From: JBFHES01 sp041584015
Lineage (GTDB): Bacteria; Bacteroidota; Bacteroidia; Bacteroidales; M50B96
Direction of reading: 5' to 3'
Length of the DNA: 27,701 bases
Assembly: GCA_041584015.1 (NCBI GenBank)
Contig: JBFHES010000028.1
Coordinates: forward strand, 1-27,701
The translations under genes were made by a program, and so were the position numbers. Within the stretch, counting starts at the first letter, position 1. Each line of letters begins with the position of its first letter. Below the pieces are notes generated by a model that had not been told where the DNA came from, did no database searches, and worked only from the letters and a program-made list of their open reading frames with translations. Below are positions 1 to 7,830 of this stretch, piece by piece.

Positions 1-588
1 GAGCTAAAAATGCGCGATCAATACTTCAATACCATCCAAAGCATTTTAACGGGTAAAGATATCGACCACATGGAAACTGTTCAGGATCCGGACTCGAGTT
101 ATGAAGATATTGATTTCTCCATCTCCAAGGAAGATTCCTTATTACGCGAACGTGTTGCCCGCGAGGAACAATTTCATTTATTAGGCCTGACCGAGAACCG
201 TCAAAATTTCGATTTAGGCTTGCTTCATTTTTATACACCGGTTAAGGGAATTGTAACATCATCATTTGATGCCAATAAAAACCATTTTGGAACCGACATT
301 GTAGCACAGGCCAACCAAGCTGTTGCAGCCGTTCTTGATGGAACCGTTGTATCTTCAACCTGGTCGGTTGAGTTTGGCTATGTTATACAAATACAACACG
401 CCAACAACTTAATATCTGCATACAAGCATAACTCGGAATTGCTAAAATCTGCCGGAAGTCGTGTGCAGGCTGGTGAGGCAATTGCAATTATTGGCAACTC
501 CGGAGAACTTACCACCGGACCACATCTGCATTTTGAGCTGTGGTACAATGGCACACCACTAAACGCAGAAGACTATATTATTTTCTAA
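1..588 (+). CDS. M23 family metallopeptidase, 5' end cut by window edge
   Basis: This is a zinc endopeptidase of the LytM/M23 type, expected to cut peptidoglycan cross-links in the periplasm. Counting from the first visible Met (position 10), the M23 core is at about residues 75-188. It has all four LytM-type residues: H92 and D96 in HFGTD, H140 in AYKHN, and H172/H174 in PHLHFELW. The frame is open to base 1 (codons GAG CTA AAA precede the Met). Relatives usually have an N-terminal membrane helix and a coiled region that are missing here, so I infer that the true start lies upstream of the window. The visible N-terminal part is charged and coil-like. dxr follows after 30 bp on the same strand. 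The M23 assignment is firm; the exact wall substrate, or a non-lytic role, is unknown. Confidence 0.9.
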   Translation, partial: ELKMRDQYFNTIQSILTGKDIDHMETVQDPDSSYEDIDFSISKEDSLLRERVAREEQFHLLGLTENRQNFDLGLLHFYTPVKGIVTSSFDANKNHFGTDIVAQANQAVAAVLDGTVVSSTWSVEFGYVIQIQHANNLISAYKHNSELLKSAGSRVQAGEAIAIIGNSGELTTGPHLHFELWYNGTPLNAEDYIIF

Positions 589-618
589 AAAAAGCACCCA
601 AACAACAAGAGATTAGGT

Positions 619-1770
619 ATGAAGAGAGTGGCAATATTGGGTTCAACAGGTTCCATTGGTATACAAGCCCTGGAAGTAATAGCAGCAAATCCCGAAGAAT
701 TTCAGGTAGAAGTACTAAGCGCATTTAACAACGCCAACTTAATCATCAGTCAAGCAATTACCTTTTTACCAAACACGGTGGTTATTGGTAATGAAGATGC
801 CTACACGAAAGTATCATCGGCACTTGAAAACTACGACATTAAAGTATTTGCCGGAAGTCAATCAATCGCCGATGTGGTGGAACTCGACTCCATTGATATT
901 GTAATAAACGCTATTGTTGGATACGCAGGTTTGCTTCCAACAATAAAGGCTATAAAGGCAGGAAAGCGCATTGCTTTGGCCAACAAGGAAACCCTGGTTG
1001 TGGCTGGCGAACTTGTTACCAAACTGGCCATTGAAAATCGTGCTTCTATCATTCCGATAGATTCTGAGCATTCGGCAATTTTCCAATGCCTTATCGGCGA
1101 AGATCACAATCCTATCGAGAAAATTATCTTAACGGCATCTGGTGGTCCGTTTCGTGGAAGAGAGCTATCATTTCTTGAAAAGGTAACTTATCGCGAGGCA
1201 CTTAAGCATCCCAATTGGGACATGGGAGATAAGATCACCATTGATTCGGCATCGCTTATGAACAAAGGGCTGGAGGTTATTGAAGCTAAATGGCTATTCG
1301 ACCTTCGACTGGATCAAATTGAAGTGGTGGTGCATCCGCAGTCTATTGTGCATTCGCTGGTTCAATTTCAGGATGGATCGATAAAAGCACAAATGGGATT
1401 ACCCGACATGAAGGTACCGATACAATTTGCACTGAGTTACCCGAAGCGCTTAAAATCAGATTTCGCGCGTTTCGACTTTTTAGAATACCCTTGTCTTAAT
1501 TTCGAGAAACCCGAATCTGATAAATTCAGGAACTTACAACTTGCCTACAATGCAATGGAACAAGCAGGCAACATGCCTTGCATTTTAAATGCTGCCAACG
1601 AAATTACCGTTGACGCCTTTCTGCATGAGCAAATCGGATTTTTACAAATGGCTGACATTGCAGAGGCTGTCATGCAAAAAGCCGCATTTATAAAGCAACC
1701 TGGCTATAGTGATTATGTAATGAGCGATCAGGAAGCAAGAATCATTGCACGTGAACTCATCAACAAATAA
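619..1770 (+). CDS. dxr: 1-deoxy-D-xylulose 5-phosphate reductoisomerase
   Basis: This enzyme makes 2-C-methyl-D-erythritol 4-phosphate from DXP with NADPH, the committed step of the MEP isoprenoid pathway in the cytosol. The 383 residues match the family's usual length. The N-terminal Rossmann motif GSTGSIG is at residues 8-14. LANKETLVVAGE is at 120-131. The metal ligands appear as D148 and E150 in PIDSEHSA and E219 in KGLEVIEA, in the same order and spacing style as the E. coli enzyme. The HPNWDMGDKITIDSASLMNK loop and the VVVHPQSIVHSL segment are also typical. It lies 30 bp after the peptidase gene and about 100 bp before rseP, with no terminator in the first gap. I see no missing key residue. 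Confidence 0.98.
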   Translation: MKRVAILGSTGSIGIQALEVIAANPEEFQVEVLSAFNNANLIISQAITFLPNTVVIGNEDAYTKVSSALENYDIKVFAGSQSIADVVELDSIDIVINAIVGYAGLLPTIKAIKAGKRIALANKETLVVAGELVTKLAIENRASIIPIDSEHSAIFQCLIGEDHNPIEKIILTASGGPFRGRELSFLEKVTYREALKHPNWDMGDKITIDSASLMNKGLEVIEAKWLFDLRLDQIEVVVHPQSIVHSLVQFQDGSIKAQMGLPDMKVPIQFALSYPKRLKSDFARFDFLEYPCLNFEKPESDKFRNLQLAYNAMEQAGNMPCILNAANEITVDAFLHEQIGFLQMADIAEAVMQKAAFIKQPGYSDYVMSDQEARIIARELINK

Positions 1771-1790
1771 TTTGTTCTTGACAATGTTTG

Positions 1791-1803
1791 CGACCCGGGG
1801 TCG
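1791..1803 (+). other. Short GC-rich hairpin between dxr and rseP
   Basis: A perfect 5-bp inverted repeat (CGACC / GGTCG around CGG) stands out in AT-rich surroundings, 20 bp after the dxr stop. A T-rich stretch follows about 10 bases later rather than directly. It could be a weak terminator or an mRNA 3'-end stabiliser. The call is uncertain. Confidence 0.3.
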
Positions 1804-1850
1804 TTAAAAGAGTTTTTATTGTTTAAATTATTAAATGTTTCTTTGCAAAC

Positions 1851-1858
1851 TATATTTG
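1851..1858 (+). promoter_or_regulatory. Bacteroidota -7 box upstream of rseP
   Basis: TATATTTG matches the TAnnTTTG -7 consensus of the Bacteroidota primary sigma factor and sits 13 bases before the rseP ATG. No good -33 TTTG is present at the usual distance, so this would be a weak or regulated promoter with a very short leader. Confidence 0.45.
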
Positions 1859-1871
1859 AAAATCAGTTAAA

Positions 1872-3191
1872 ATGGGAATATTAACACAGGTACTTGGACT
1901 TTTACTTAGTCTCTCGATATTAGTTGTTCTACATGAATTCGGTCACTTTCTATTTGCCCGCTTATTTAAAACTCGTGTAGAAAAATTCTACCTCTTTTTT
2001 AATCCATGGTTCGAGCTCTTTAAATTCAAAAAAGGCGATACCGAATATGGAGTTGGTTGGTTACCTCTCGGCGGTTATGTTAAAATATCGGGTATGATTG
2101 ACGAATCGATGGATAAGGAAGCCATGAAATTACCTGCCGAACCGTGGGAATTCAGAAGTAAGCCAAGCTGGCAACGTCTATTAATAATGACTGGTGGTGT
2201 TTTGGTTAACTTTATTCTGGCCTTGGTAATCTATGCATTTGTGCTATTTACCTGGGGGAAAGAATACCTCTCGGCTGAAAACGTAAAATACGGTTACGAT
2301 TTTCATCCGGTAATGCTCGATCTTGGTTTTCAGGATGGTGACAAAATTCTAAAGGTTGATACTTTTAGCATTGACAATTACCGTGAAATTACAACCCTAC
2401 TGTTACTGGAAGATCCAAAGTCAGTATCGATCGATCGTAATGGCCAAAAAATGGATATTGCCATTCCTTCCGATTTTGAAAAGCAAGTAATCAAGGATGA
2501 GATAAAAACACTTTACTCTTTGCGCGTACCTTTTGTAATCGACAGTATTACTGATAACAGCGCAGCAAAAGAGGCAGGATTCATGAGAAACGACCGAATT
2601 GTTTCCATTGACGGCAAACCTGCAGGTTTCTATACGCAGTTTAACCAGGAGAAACTCAACTATGCCAACAAATCAGTAGTAATTAGCGTAGAGCGTAACA
2701 ATCGAATTATCGATCTTAATACAACGCTCGGTGAGAATGCTATGCTAGGCATCTACAACAAACCTCTGGATTATCATTTCAATGTTTCCACTTTTGAATA
2801 CACATTCTTTCAGGCCATCCCTGCTGGTATTGAAATGGGCGTAGATAAACTAGCCTTTTATGTAAAACAGATGAAGCTTGTTTTTACGAAAGAAGGTGCA
2901 ACACAGCTAGGTGGATTTGGCGCTATTGGCGGCCTGTTTCCAAAACAATGGGACTGGATGGTTTTCTGGAACATGACAGCATTTATTTCGTTGGTACTTG
3001 CTTTTATGAATATACTGCCAATTCCGGCGCTTGATGGAGGTCATGTAGCATTCCTATTATACGAAATGGTTACCGGACGTAAACCAGGCGACAAGTTCAT
3101 GGAGTACGCTCAAATAGTTGGAATGGTTATTCTATTATCACTATTATTATTTGCAAATGGTAACGATATTTACCGCAATTTCTTTAAGTAA
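1872..3191 (+). CDS. rseP: RIP metalloprotease RseP (site-2 protease)
   Basis: This inner-membrane zinc protease cuts transmembrane substrates such as anti-sigma factors and leftover signal peptides. The zinc motif HEFGH is at residues 21-25 inside the first membrane helix. The second metal-binding motif, PALDGGHVAF, is near residues 385-394 in a C-terminal helix (D388 the likely ligand). Between them are PDZ-like regions. The second is clear around SAAKEAGFMRNDRIVSIDGK; the first is weaker, around GFQDGDKILKVD. The 439 residues are close to the two-PDZ E. coli protein (about 450). Finding dxr next to rseP is common in this phylum. The start is the first ATG after the -7 box. Its substrates in this organism cannot be read from the sequence. 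Confidence 0.96.
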   Translation: MGILTQVLGLLLSLSILVVLHEFGHFLFARLFKTRVEKFYLFFNPWFELFKFKKGDTEYGVGWLPLGGYVKISGMIDESMDKEAMKLPAEPWEFRSKPSWQRLLIMTGGVLVNFILALVIYAFVLFTWGKEYLSAENVKYGYDFHPVMLDLGFQDGDKILKVDTFSIDNYREITTLLLLEDPKSVSIDRNGQKMDIAIPSDFEKQVIKDEIKTLYSLRVPFVIDSITDNSAAKEAGFMRNDRIVSIDGKPAGFYTQFNQEKLNYANKSVVISVERNNRIIDLNTTLGENAMLGIYNKPLDYHFNVSTFEYTFFQAIPAGIEMGVDKLAFYVKQMKLVFTKEGATQLGGFGAIGGLFPKQWDWMVFWNMTAFISLVLAFMNILPIPALDGGHVAFLLYEMVTGRKPGDKFMEYAQIVGMVILLSLLLFANGNDIYRNFFK

Positions 3192-3211
3192 GAATTAATA
3201 CATCAGGTATT

Positions 3212-4087
3212 ATGTTTAAATCTATGACCGGTTTCGGAAAAACAGTTTGCGAACTGGAAACCAAAAAACTAACCATCGAGATAAAATCTTTGAATAGTAA
3301 GAATCTTGATATAAATGCACGAATTCCGGGCTTGTACAGAGAAAAAGAAATGCTGGTTAGAAACGATCTTGCAAAAACCTTGGTGCGCGGAAAGATTGAT
3401 TTTCTAATGTATGCTGAGACCACATCAATTGCAGGAACAAGCAAAATAAACAAACCAATTGTTCTGGATTATTATCGTCAGTTAAAAGAAATTAACGACG
3501 AATTAAACATACCGGAAGATGCTGGTATGATGCAAACTATTATGCGATTGCCGGAAACAATGGACGTAGCTCGCGAGAAGCTAAACGAAGCAGAATGGAA
3601 AATCATTCAGGCTCAAATAAATGTTGCCATTGGCGAGCTTGACAAATATCGTAAAGATGAAGGTGCCGTGCTTGAGAAAGATATTTTGAGCAGGGTAAAA
3701 ACCATTGCTTCATTTATTCCTGAAATTGAAAAATTTGAGGAAGATAGGATTAACCGTGTACGGGAAAGAATAACTGATAATCTGAACGGCTTAAACATAG
3801 ATGCGTCGGTAGACAAAAATAGGTTTGAACAGGAATTAATATACTACATTGAGAAACTTGACATAACCGAAGAGAAAGTTAGGCTGGCAAACCACTGCGA
3901 TTACTTTCTTAAGACTGCCGCGGAAAAAGACTCAAATGGTAAAAAATTAGGTTTCGTTGCTCAGGAAATGGGCCGCGAAATAAACACAGTAGGATCAAAA
4001 GCAAATCATCAGGAAATTCAACAGATAGTTGTGCAAATGAAAGATGAGCTTGAAAAAATAAAAGAGCAATTGCTAAACGTATTGTAG
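3212..4087 (+). CDS. yicC: YicC family endoribonuclease
   Basis: The protein starts with the family signature MFKSMTGFGK and ends with the typical tail SKANHQEIQQIVVQMKDELE (about residues 259-278). The 291 residues fit the family. E. coli YicC is reported as an RNase acting on small RNAs; for Bacteroidota homologues the substrate is unknown. The middle part is rich in charged helices. The gene begins 20 bp after rseP and is closed by a strong terminator, so it is probably the last gene of the run that includes dxr and rseP. In many Bacteroidota yicC precedes gmk; here it does not. Confidence 0.93.
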   Translation: MFKSMTGFGKTVCELETKKLTIEIKSLNSKNLDINARIPGLYREKEMLVRNDLAKTLVRGKIDFLMYAETTSIAGTSKINKPIVLDYYRQLKEINDELNIPEDAGMMQTIMRLPETMDVAREKLNEAEWKIIQAQINVAIGELDKYRKDEGAVLEKDILSRVKTIASFIPEIEKFEEDRINRVRERITDNLNGLNIDASVDKNRFEQELIYYIEKLDITEEKVRLANHCDYFLKTAAEKDSNGKKLGFVAQEMGREINTVGSKANHQEIQQIVVQMKDELEKIKEQLLNVL

Positions 4088-4104
4088 CAATTCAATAAGC
4101 TATT

Positions 4105-4144
4105 AAACAGCCATGCACTTAACAGAGCATGGCTGTTTTGGTTT
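4105..4144 (+). terminator. Rho-independent terminator after yicC
   Basis: A perfect 12-bp stem (4105-4116 with 4127-4138; AAACAGCCATGC and its complement) with a 10-nt loop is followed by TGGTTTT. It starts 18 bp after the yicC stop and separates the upstream run from rnhB. Confidence 0.85.
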
Positions 4145-4161
4145 TATGCAAATTCATGCGG

Positions 4162-4193
4162 TTTAGTATATTGCAATTAAGATGTTAAATTTG
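4162..4193 (+). promoter_or_regulatory. Promoter of rnhB-radC
   Basis: The -7 box TAAATTTG (4186-4193) matches TAnnTTTG, with TTTA 20 bases upstream as a near-match to the -33 TTTG. The predicted transcript would start near 4200, just before the GTG start of rnhB at 4216, and the preceding terminator makes a promoter here necessary. Confidence 0.6.
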
Positions 4194-4215
4194 TGTATTC
4201 ACCATCTATACACTC

Positions 4216-4821
4216 GTGGAAAAACTAAAGGCATTTTACACAAAAGGAATTATTGAAGCAGGTTGCGATGAAGCAGGACGCGGCTGCCTGGCTGGCCCTG
4301 TAATAGCAGCTGCAGTAATACTTCCGGAGGACTTCTCGCATCCATGGCTGAACGATTCAAAACAAATCTCTGAAAAGAAACGTGAAACCCTGAAAACAAT
4401 AATTAAAGAAGCAGCAATATCTTACGCAATTGGCAGTTATTCCAATACTGAAATTGATGAGTTAAATATTCTAAGAGCTTCAATAATGGCCATGCACAGA
4501 GCAATAGACCAGCTTACAATAAAACCCGAACACCTGATTATCGATGGTAACAAATTCTTACCTTACAAGGACATCCCGGCAACAACAATTGTTAAAGGCG
4601 ATGCGAAATATAAGTCCATTGCTGCAGCATCAATATTAGCCAAAACATACCGTGATGAATTAATGCAGAAACTGCATCTGGAGCACCCGGAATATAATTG
4701 GCAAAAAAACAAAGGCTATCCAACCAAAGAACATCGATTGGCCATCATGCAACATGGCATTACAGATCATCACAGAAAATCATTCAACCTAATCTCATCT
4801 CAACTTAGCATTAACTTTTAG
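4216..4821 (+). CDS. rnhB: Ribonuclease HII
   Basis: RNase HII removes single ribonucleotides and RNA/DNA hybrids from the chromosome. The catalytic signature GCDEAGRGCLAGPV is at residues 16-29 (D18, E19). LIIDGN supplies D110, and KGDAKYKSIAAASILAKTYRDELM (127-150) holds the remaining acidic residues. The typical NKGYPTKEH and HRKSFN motifs follow. The 201 residues are the normal length. The start is a GTG: no in-frame ATG lies close, the family's N-terminal spacing before DEAGRG fits, and a promoter lies just upstream. It is probably co-transcribed with radC (5-bp gap). Confidence 0.96.
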   Translation: MEKLKAFYTKGIIEAGCDEAGRGCLAGPVIAAAVILPEDFSHPWLNDSKQISEKKRETLKTIIKEAAISYAIGSYSNTEIDELNILRASIMAMHRAIDQLTIKPEHLIIDGNKFLPYKDIPATTIVKGDAKYKSIAAASILAKTYRDELMQKLHLEHPEYNWQKNKGYPTKEHRLAIMQHGITDHHRKSFNLISSQLSINF

Positions 4822-4826
4822 AAGCT

Positions 4827-5522
4827 ATGGGCGACTACAAGAATTTAAGTATTAAAGACTGGGCACTTGAAGATCGCCCGCGAGAAAAACTAATTTCTAA
4901 AGGATTGCAAAGCCTCAGTGACGCAGAGCTAATAGCCATATTAATTGGTTCAGGCAGTAGAAATGAATCTGCTGTTGAGCTATCGAAAAAAATTCTTAAC
5001 GCCTCAAAAAACAATTTACACGAGCTCGGCAAAATGACCATTACCGACTTGTGCAAGCACAAGGGCATTGGAGAAGCAAAGGCGATAACCATCATAGCAT
5101 CGCTGGAGCTCGGGCGACGCAGGAAACTGTCTGATGTGTTGAACAAAGAGCAAATTACATCGAGCAAGGATGTTGCTGATTTTTTTCAACCAATACTTGG
5201 CGACCTGCCTCACGAAGAATTCTGGGTTCTGTTTTTGAATCGGGCTAACCGCATACTATCCTGGCACAAGCTTAGTCAGGGAGGTATTGCCGGAACTGTT
5301 ATTGATGTGCGCTTGGTAATTAAACAAGGAATCGACAACCTGGCTTCATCAATGATTGTTTGTCACAATCACCCCAGTGGAAATACCAAACCCAGTGAGG
5401 CTGACATAAGTATTACGAAAAAACTAAAAGAAGCAGGCAAAATTATGGACATCCCACTGCTGGATCATTTAATTGTTACCGACGGCGGTTCATATAGTTT
5501 TGCCGATGAAGGATTAATTTAG
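4827..5522 (+). CDS. radC: RadC family JAB/JAMM protein
   Basis: This is a helix-hairpin-helix plus JAMM-fold protein, historically linked to DNA repair; its biochemical role is not settled. The HhH region is at about residues 74-98 (LCKHKGIGEAKAITIIASLE). The JAMM zinc motif is complete: H180 and H182 in CHNHPSG, and D193 in SEADIS. The N-terminal IKDWALEDRPREKLISKG is the usual family opening. The 231 residues are standard length. It is 5 bp after rnhB, so the pair forms a genome-maintenance transcription unit. Confidence 0.95.
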   Translation: MGDYKNLSIKDWALEDRPREKLISKGLQSLSDAELIAILIGSGSRNESAVELSKKILNASKNNLHELGKMTITDLCKHKGIGEAKAITIIASLELGRRRKLSDVLNKEQITSSKDVADFFQPILGDLPHEEFWVLFLNRANRILSWHKLSQGGIAGTVIDVRLVIKQGIDNLASSMIVCHNHPSGNTKPSEADISITKKLKEAGKIMDIPLLDHLIVTDGGSYSFADEGLI

Positions 5523-5552
5523 AAATGCATTAACGAATCGGGCTAAAGATTT

Positions 5553-5560
5553 TACCTTTG
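5553..5560 (+). promoter_or_regulatory. Bacteroidota -7 box upstream of the envelope gene and waaA
   Basis: TACCTTTG matches TAnnTTTG exactly and lies 25 bases before the ATG at 5586. The -33 position has only ATTA at 20 bases. No terminator hairpin separates it from radC. Confidence 0.5.
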
Positions 5561-5585
5561 TCCTCCTGAAAAAAGAATAAAACCT

Positions 5586-6338
5586 ATGTTAAGAATTATA
5601 GCAGTTGTATTGCTTTGTTTGTCTACCACCAACCTATTATGGTCGCAAAAGAAAATTGAAGAGAAAGTTAACATTCCGATGTTTTCGGCATCCTATGCAA
5701 CACAATTCCCATTGAATGATTTAAGCGATCGTTTCGGCTGGAACTCCAACATTGGTGGCGACTTTCAATTTAAAACCAAGCAAGGTTGGATATTTGGAGT
5801 TGAAGGTTATTTCATGTTTGGCAACCAAATAAAAGAAGATTCAATTCTGGATGGACTAAGAACTTCTACGGGTGACATTCTTAATGAGAATGGCGAATAC
5901 GGGAACATACTTTCGCATGAACGAGGCTACTATGTGGGAGGTAAATTCGGTAAAGTATTTTCGCTCTCGTCTGGCAATCCTAACTCAGGAATCATTGTAA
6001 CTGTTAGCGCCGGCCTGCTTGAACACAAGATAAAAATCGAAAATCAAGGAAATACGGTTCCGCAACTTGTTGGCGATTATAAGAAAGGTTACGACCGACT
6101 GACAAATGGCCTGGCACTTCGCGAGTTTATTGGTTACATGTATATTGGAGAAAATCAGTACACCAATTTCTTCGCTGGCTTTGAGTTTTACCAATCGTGG
6201 ACCATGAATCGCAGAAGTTTAAATTACGACACCATGCAGCAAGACACCAAGGAGCGTCGTGATGATTTAGTTGGTTTTAGAGTTGGTTGGATTATTCCGC
6301 TTTACCGACACATACCAGACGGATACTATACAAACTAA
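5586..6338 (+). CDS. Predicted outer-membrane or periplasmic protein, unknown function
   Basis: I do not recognise a named family. The protein starts with a signal peptide (MLRIIAVVLLCLSTTNLLWSQ, likely cut after the SQ at about residue 21). The rest lacks membrane helices and is rich in Gly, aromatic and alternating polar residues (GWNSNIGGDFQF, GWIFGVEGYFMFG, GYYVGGKFGKVF). It ends in an aromatic-rich strand pattern (VGFRVGWIIPLYRH). This pattern suggests an 8- to 10-strand outer-membrane beta-barrel. It ends 4 bp before waaA on the same strand, so the two are almost certainly co-transcribed, which points to lipopolysaccharide or outer-membrane assembly. The barrel idea is inference from pattern only. 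Confidence 0.75.
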   Translation: MLRIIAVVLLCLSTTNLLWSQKKIEEKVNIPMFSASYATQFPLNDLSDRFGWNSNIGGDFQFKTKQGWIFGVEGYFMFGNQIKEDSILDGLRTSTGDILNENGEYGNILSHERGYYVGGKFGKVFSLSSGNPNSGIIVTVSAGLLEHKIKIENQGNTVPQLVGDYKKGYDRLTNGLALREFIGYMYIGENQYTNFFAGFEFYQSWTMNRRSLNYDTMQQDTKERRDDLVGFRVGWIIPLYRHIPDGYYTN

Positions 6339-6342
6339 AACA

Positions 6343-7584
6343 ATGACTTTTCTTTATCAAATCTCGATTTGGCTTTACGGTGGCTTTATGCGTTTCGCAG
6401 CACTCTTTAATGTCAAAGCGAAATTATGGGTTGATGGCAGAAAAGAGCTAATCAGTCGATTGCCCGCTTCAATTACCAAAGCTAAAAAACTGGTTTGGTT
6501 TCATTGTGCATCCCTAGGCGAATTTGAACAAGGTCGCCCGCTTATCGAAACGATTCGACAAACAAATTCAAACGTTAAAATTCTGGTGACGTTCTTTTCT
6601 CCATCGGGTTATGAAATTAGAAAGAACTATACCGGAGCAGATCATGTCTGCTATCTTCCGCTTGATACCAAACAAAAAAGCAAGCAATTCATTAACGCTA
6701 TTAATCCTGACCTGGTTGTTTTTGTGAAATATGAATTTTGGTTCAATCATTTGCGGGAGATCAAGAATCGTCAGATTCCGCTCTATCTTGTTTCTGCCAT
6801 CTTCAGAAAAAAGCAATCCTTCTTTAGATGGTATGGTGCTTGGTACCGAAAAATGCTCCAGTACTTCACGCATATTTTTGTGCAAGATCAAAACTCCGTA
6901 AAACTACTTGCCAATATTAATATCAATAATGCAAGCCATGCTGGCGATACCAGGTTCGACCGGGTTGTAGCAATCGCCGATCAATCGAAGGAAGTTTCCA
7001 TTGTAGAGCAATTTAAGAACACCCATCAACTGATCGTTGCCGGAAGCACCTGGGAGCAAGACGAAACACTTTTAGCCCAATATATGGAGCAATGCCCGGC
7101 TACAATCAAACTTGTTATTGCACCGCATGAAATTGATAATTCGCATATCAATAAAATCGAACAACTATTCAATGTGCCAACTGCACGATTCACTAATACA
7201 GCAACGAGTAATTTGGAAGAGGTAAAAGTGTTAATTATCGATAACATTGGTTACCTCTCATCAATCTATAAATATGCTGATGTGGCCTATGTTGGAGGCG
7301 CCTTTAAAACGGGACTGCACAATGTACTAGAACCGGCTGCATTTGGCGTGCCCGTAATCTTCGGTCCTGTATATAATAAGTTCTCGGAGGCAGTTGGTCT
7401 GATAGCTGCAAAGGGTGCATTTTCTATTCAAAACTACACGCAGTTGAAAGCTAAATTTGAGTGGTTATTTTTTGACAAAAATAACCTAAAACAAAGTTCT
7501 GAATTAGCTGGTGATTTTGTGAAAAAAAATTGCGGAGCAACACAAGTCATTGATTCAAAACTCAAATTTCACTATTTAGACTAA
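6343..7584 (+). CDS. waaA: 3-deoxy-D-manno-octulosonic acid (Kdo) transferase
   Basis: WaaA (KdtA) adds Kdo from CMP-Kdo to the lipid IV-A precursor at the inner face of the inner membrane. The N-terminus carries a hydrophobic anchor (FLYQISIWLYGGFMRFAALF, residues 3-22). WFHCASLGEFEQ (52-63) contains E60 of the SxGE motif, the proposed catalytic base of family GT30. The C-terminal GT-B half has YADVAYVGGAF and LEPAAFGVPVIFGPVYNKFSEA for nucleotide-sugar binding. I chose the ATG at 6343 (413 residues) because it begins the known hydrophobic N-terminus. The frame is open further upstream, but that extension overlaps the preceding gene. The gene follows the envelope gene by 4 bp. Confidence 0.95.
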   Translation: MTFLYQISIWLYGGFMRFAALFNVKAKLWVDGRKELISRLPASITKAKKLVWFHCASLGEFEQGRPLIETIRQTNSNVKILVTFFSPSGYEIRKNYTGADHVCYLPLDTKQKSKQFINAINPDLVVFVKYEFWFNHLREIKNRQIPLYLVSAIFRKKQSFFRWYGAWYRKMLQYFTHIFVQDQNSVKLLANININNASHAGDTRFDRVVAIADQSKEVSIVEQFKNTHQLIVAGSTWEQDETLLAQYMEQCPATIKLVIAPHEIDNSHINKIEQLFNVPTARFTNTATSNLEEVKVLIIDNIGYLSSIYKYADVAYVGGAFKTGLHNVLEPAAFGVPVIFGPVYNKFSEAVGLIAAKGAFSIQNYTQLKAKFEWLFFDKNNLKQSSELAGDFVKKNCGATQVIDSKLKFHYLD

Positions 7585-7690
7585 ATTAACACAAGAAAAC
7601 ATTTTTATTTTTACTCATTCCAGTTAACTAAAAATTAACACTAGTTTCACCTGAACCTTAATTACTTAGACATTTTATGTTGAAAAGTAA

Positions 7691-7723
7691 TTTAGAGATA
7701 ATTGCAAACACTACCTATCTTTG
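7691..7723 (+). promoter_or_regulatory. Promoter of nrdJ
   Basis: The -7 box TATCTTTG (7716-7723) matches TAnnTTTG, with TTTA (7691-7694) 21 bases upstream as a weak -33. The transcript would start near 7730 and leave a leader of about 100 nt before the nrdJ ATG. The leader contains the complementary 7-mers TGCTGTT (7725-7731) and AACAGCA (7789-7795). The rest of the 7585-7830 gap shows nothing else I can support. Confidence 0.6.
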
Positions 7724-7830
7724 ATGCTGTTCTATTTCCCTTAAGAGGCACGGATTCTTCAAGGTATATAGCAGAGATAACTGAGTATAACAGCAATAAC
7801 CATATAAGTAAACAATAAACGGCAATAATA

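Noticed and set aside
6271..6342. Longer start for waaA
   Set aside because: The extra 24 residues overlap the preceding gene in another frame and are not family-like; ATG 6343 begins the expected hydrophobic N-terminus.
7585..7830. Cobalamin riboswitch upstream of the B12-dependent reductase
   Set aside because: The predicted leader is only about 100 nt, and I see no B12-box or typical receptor core.
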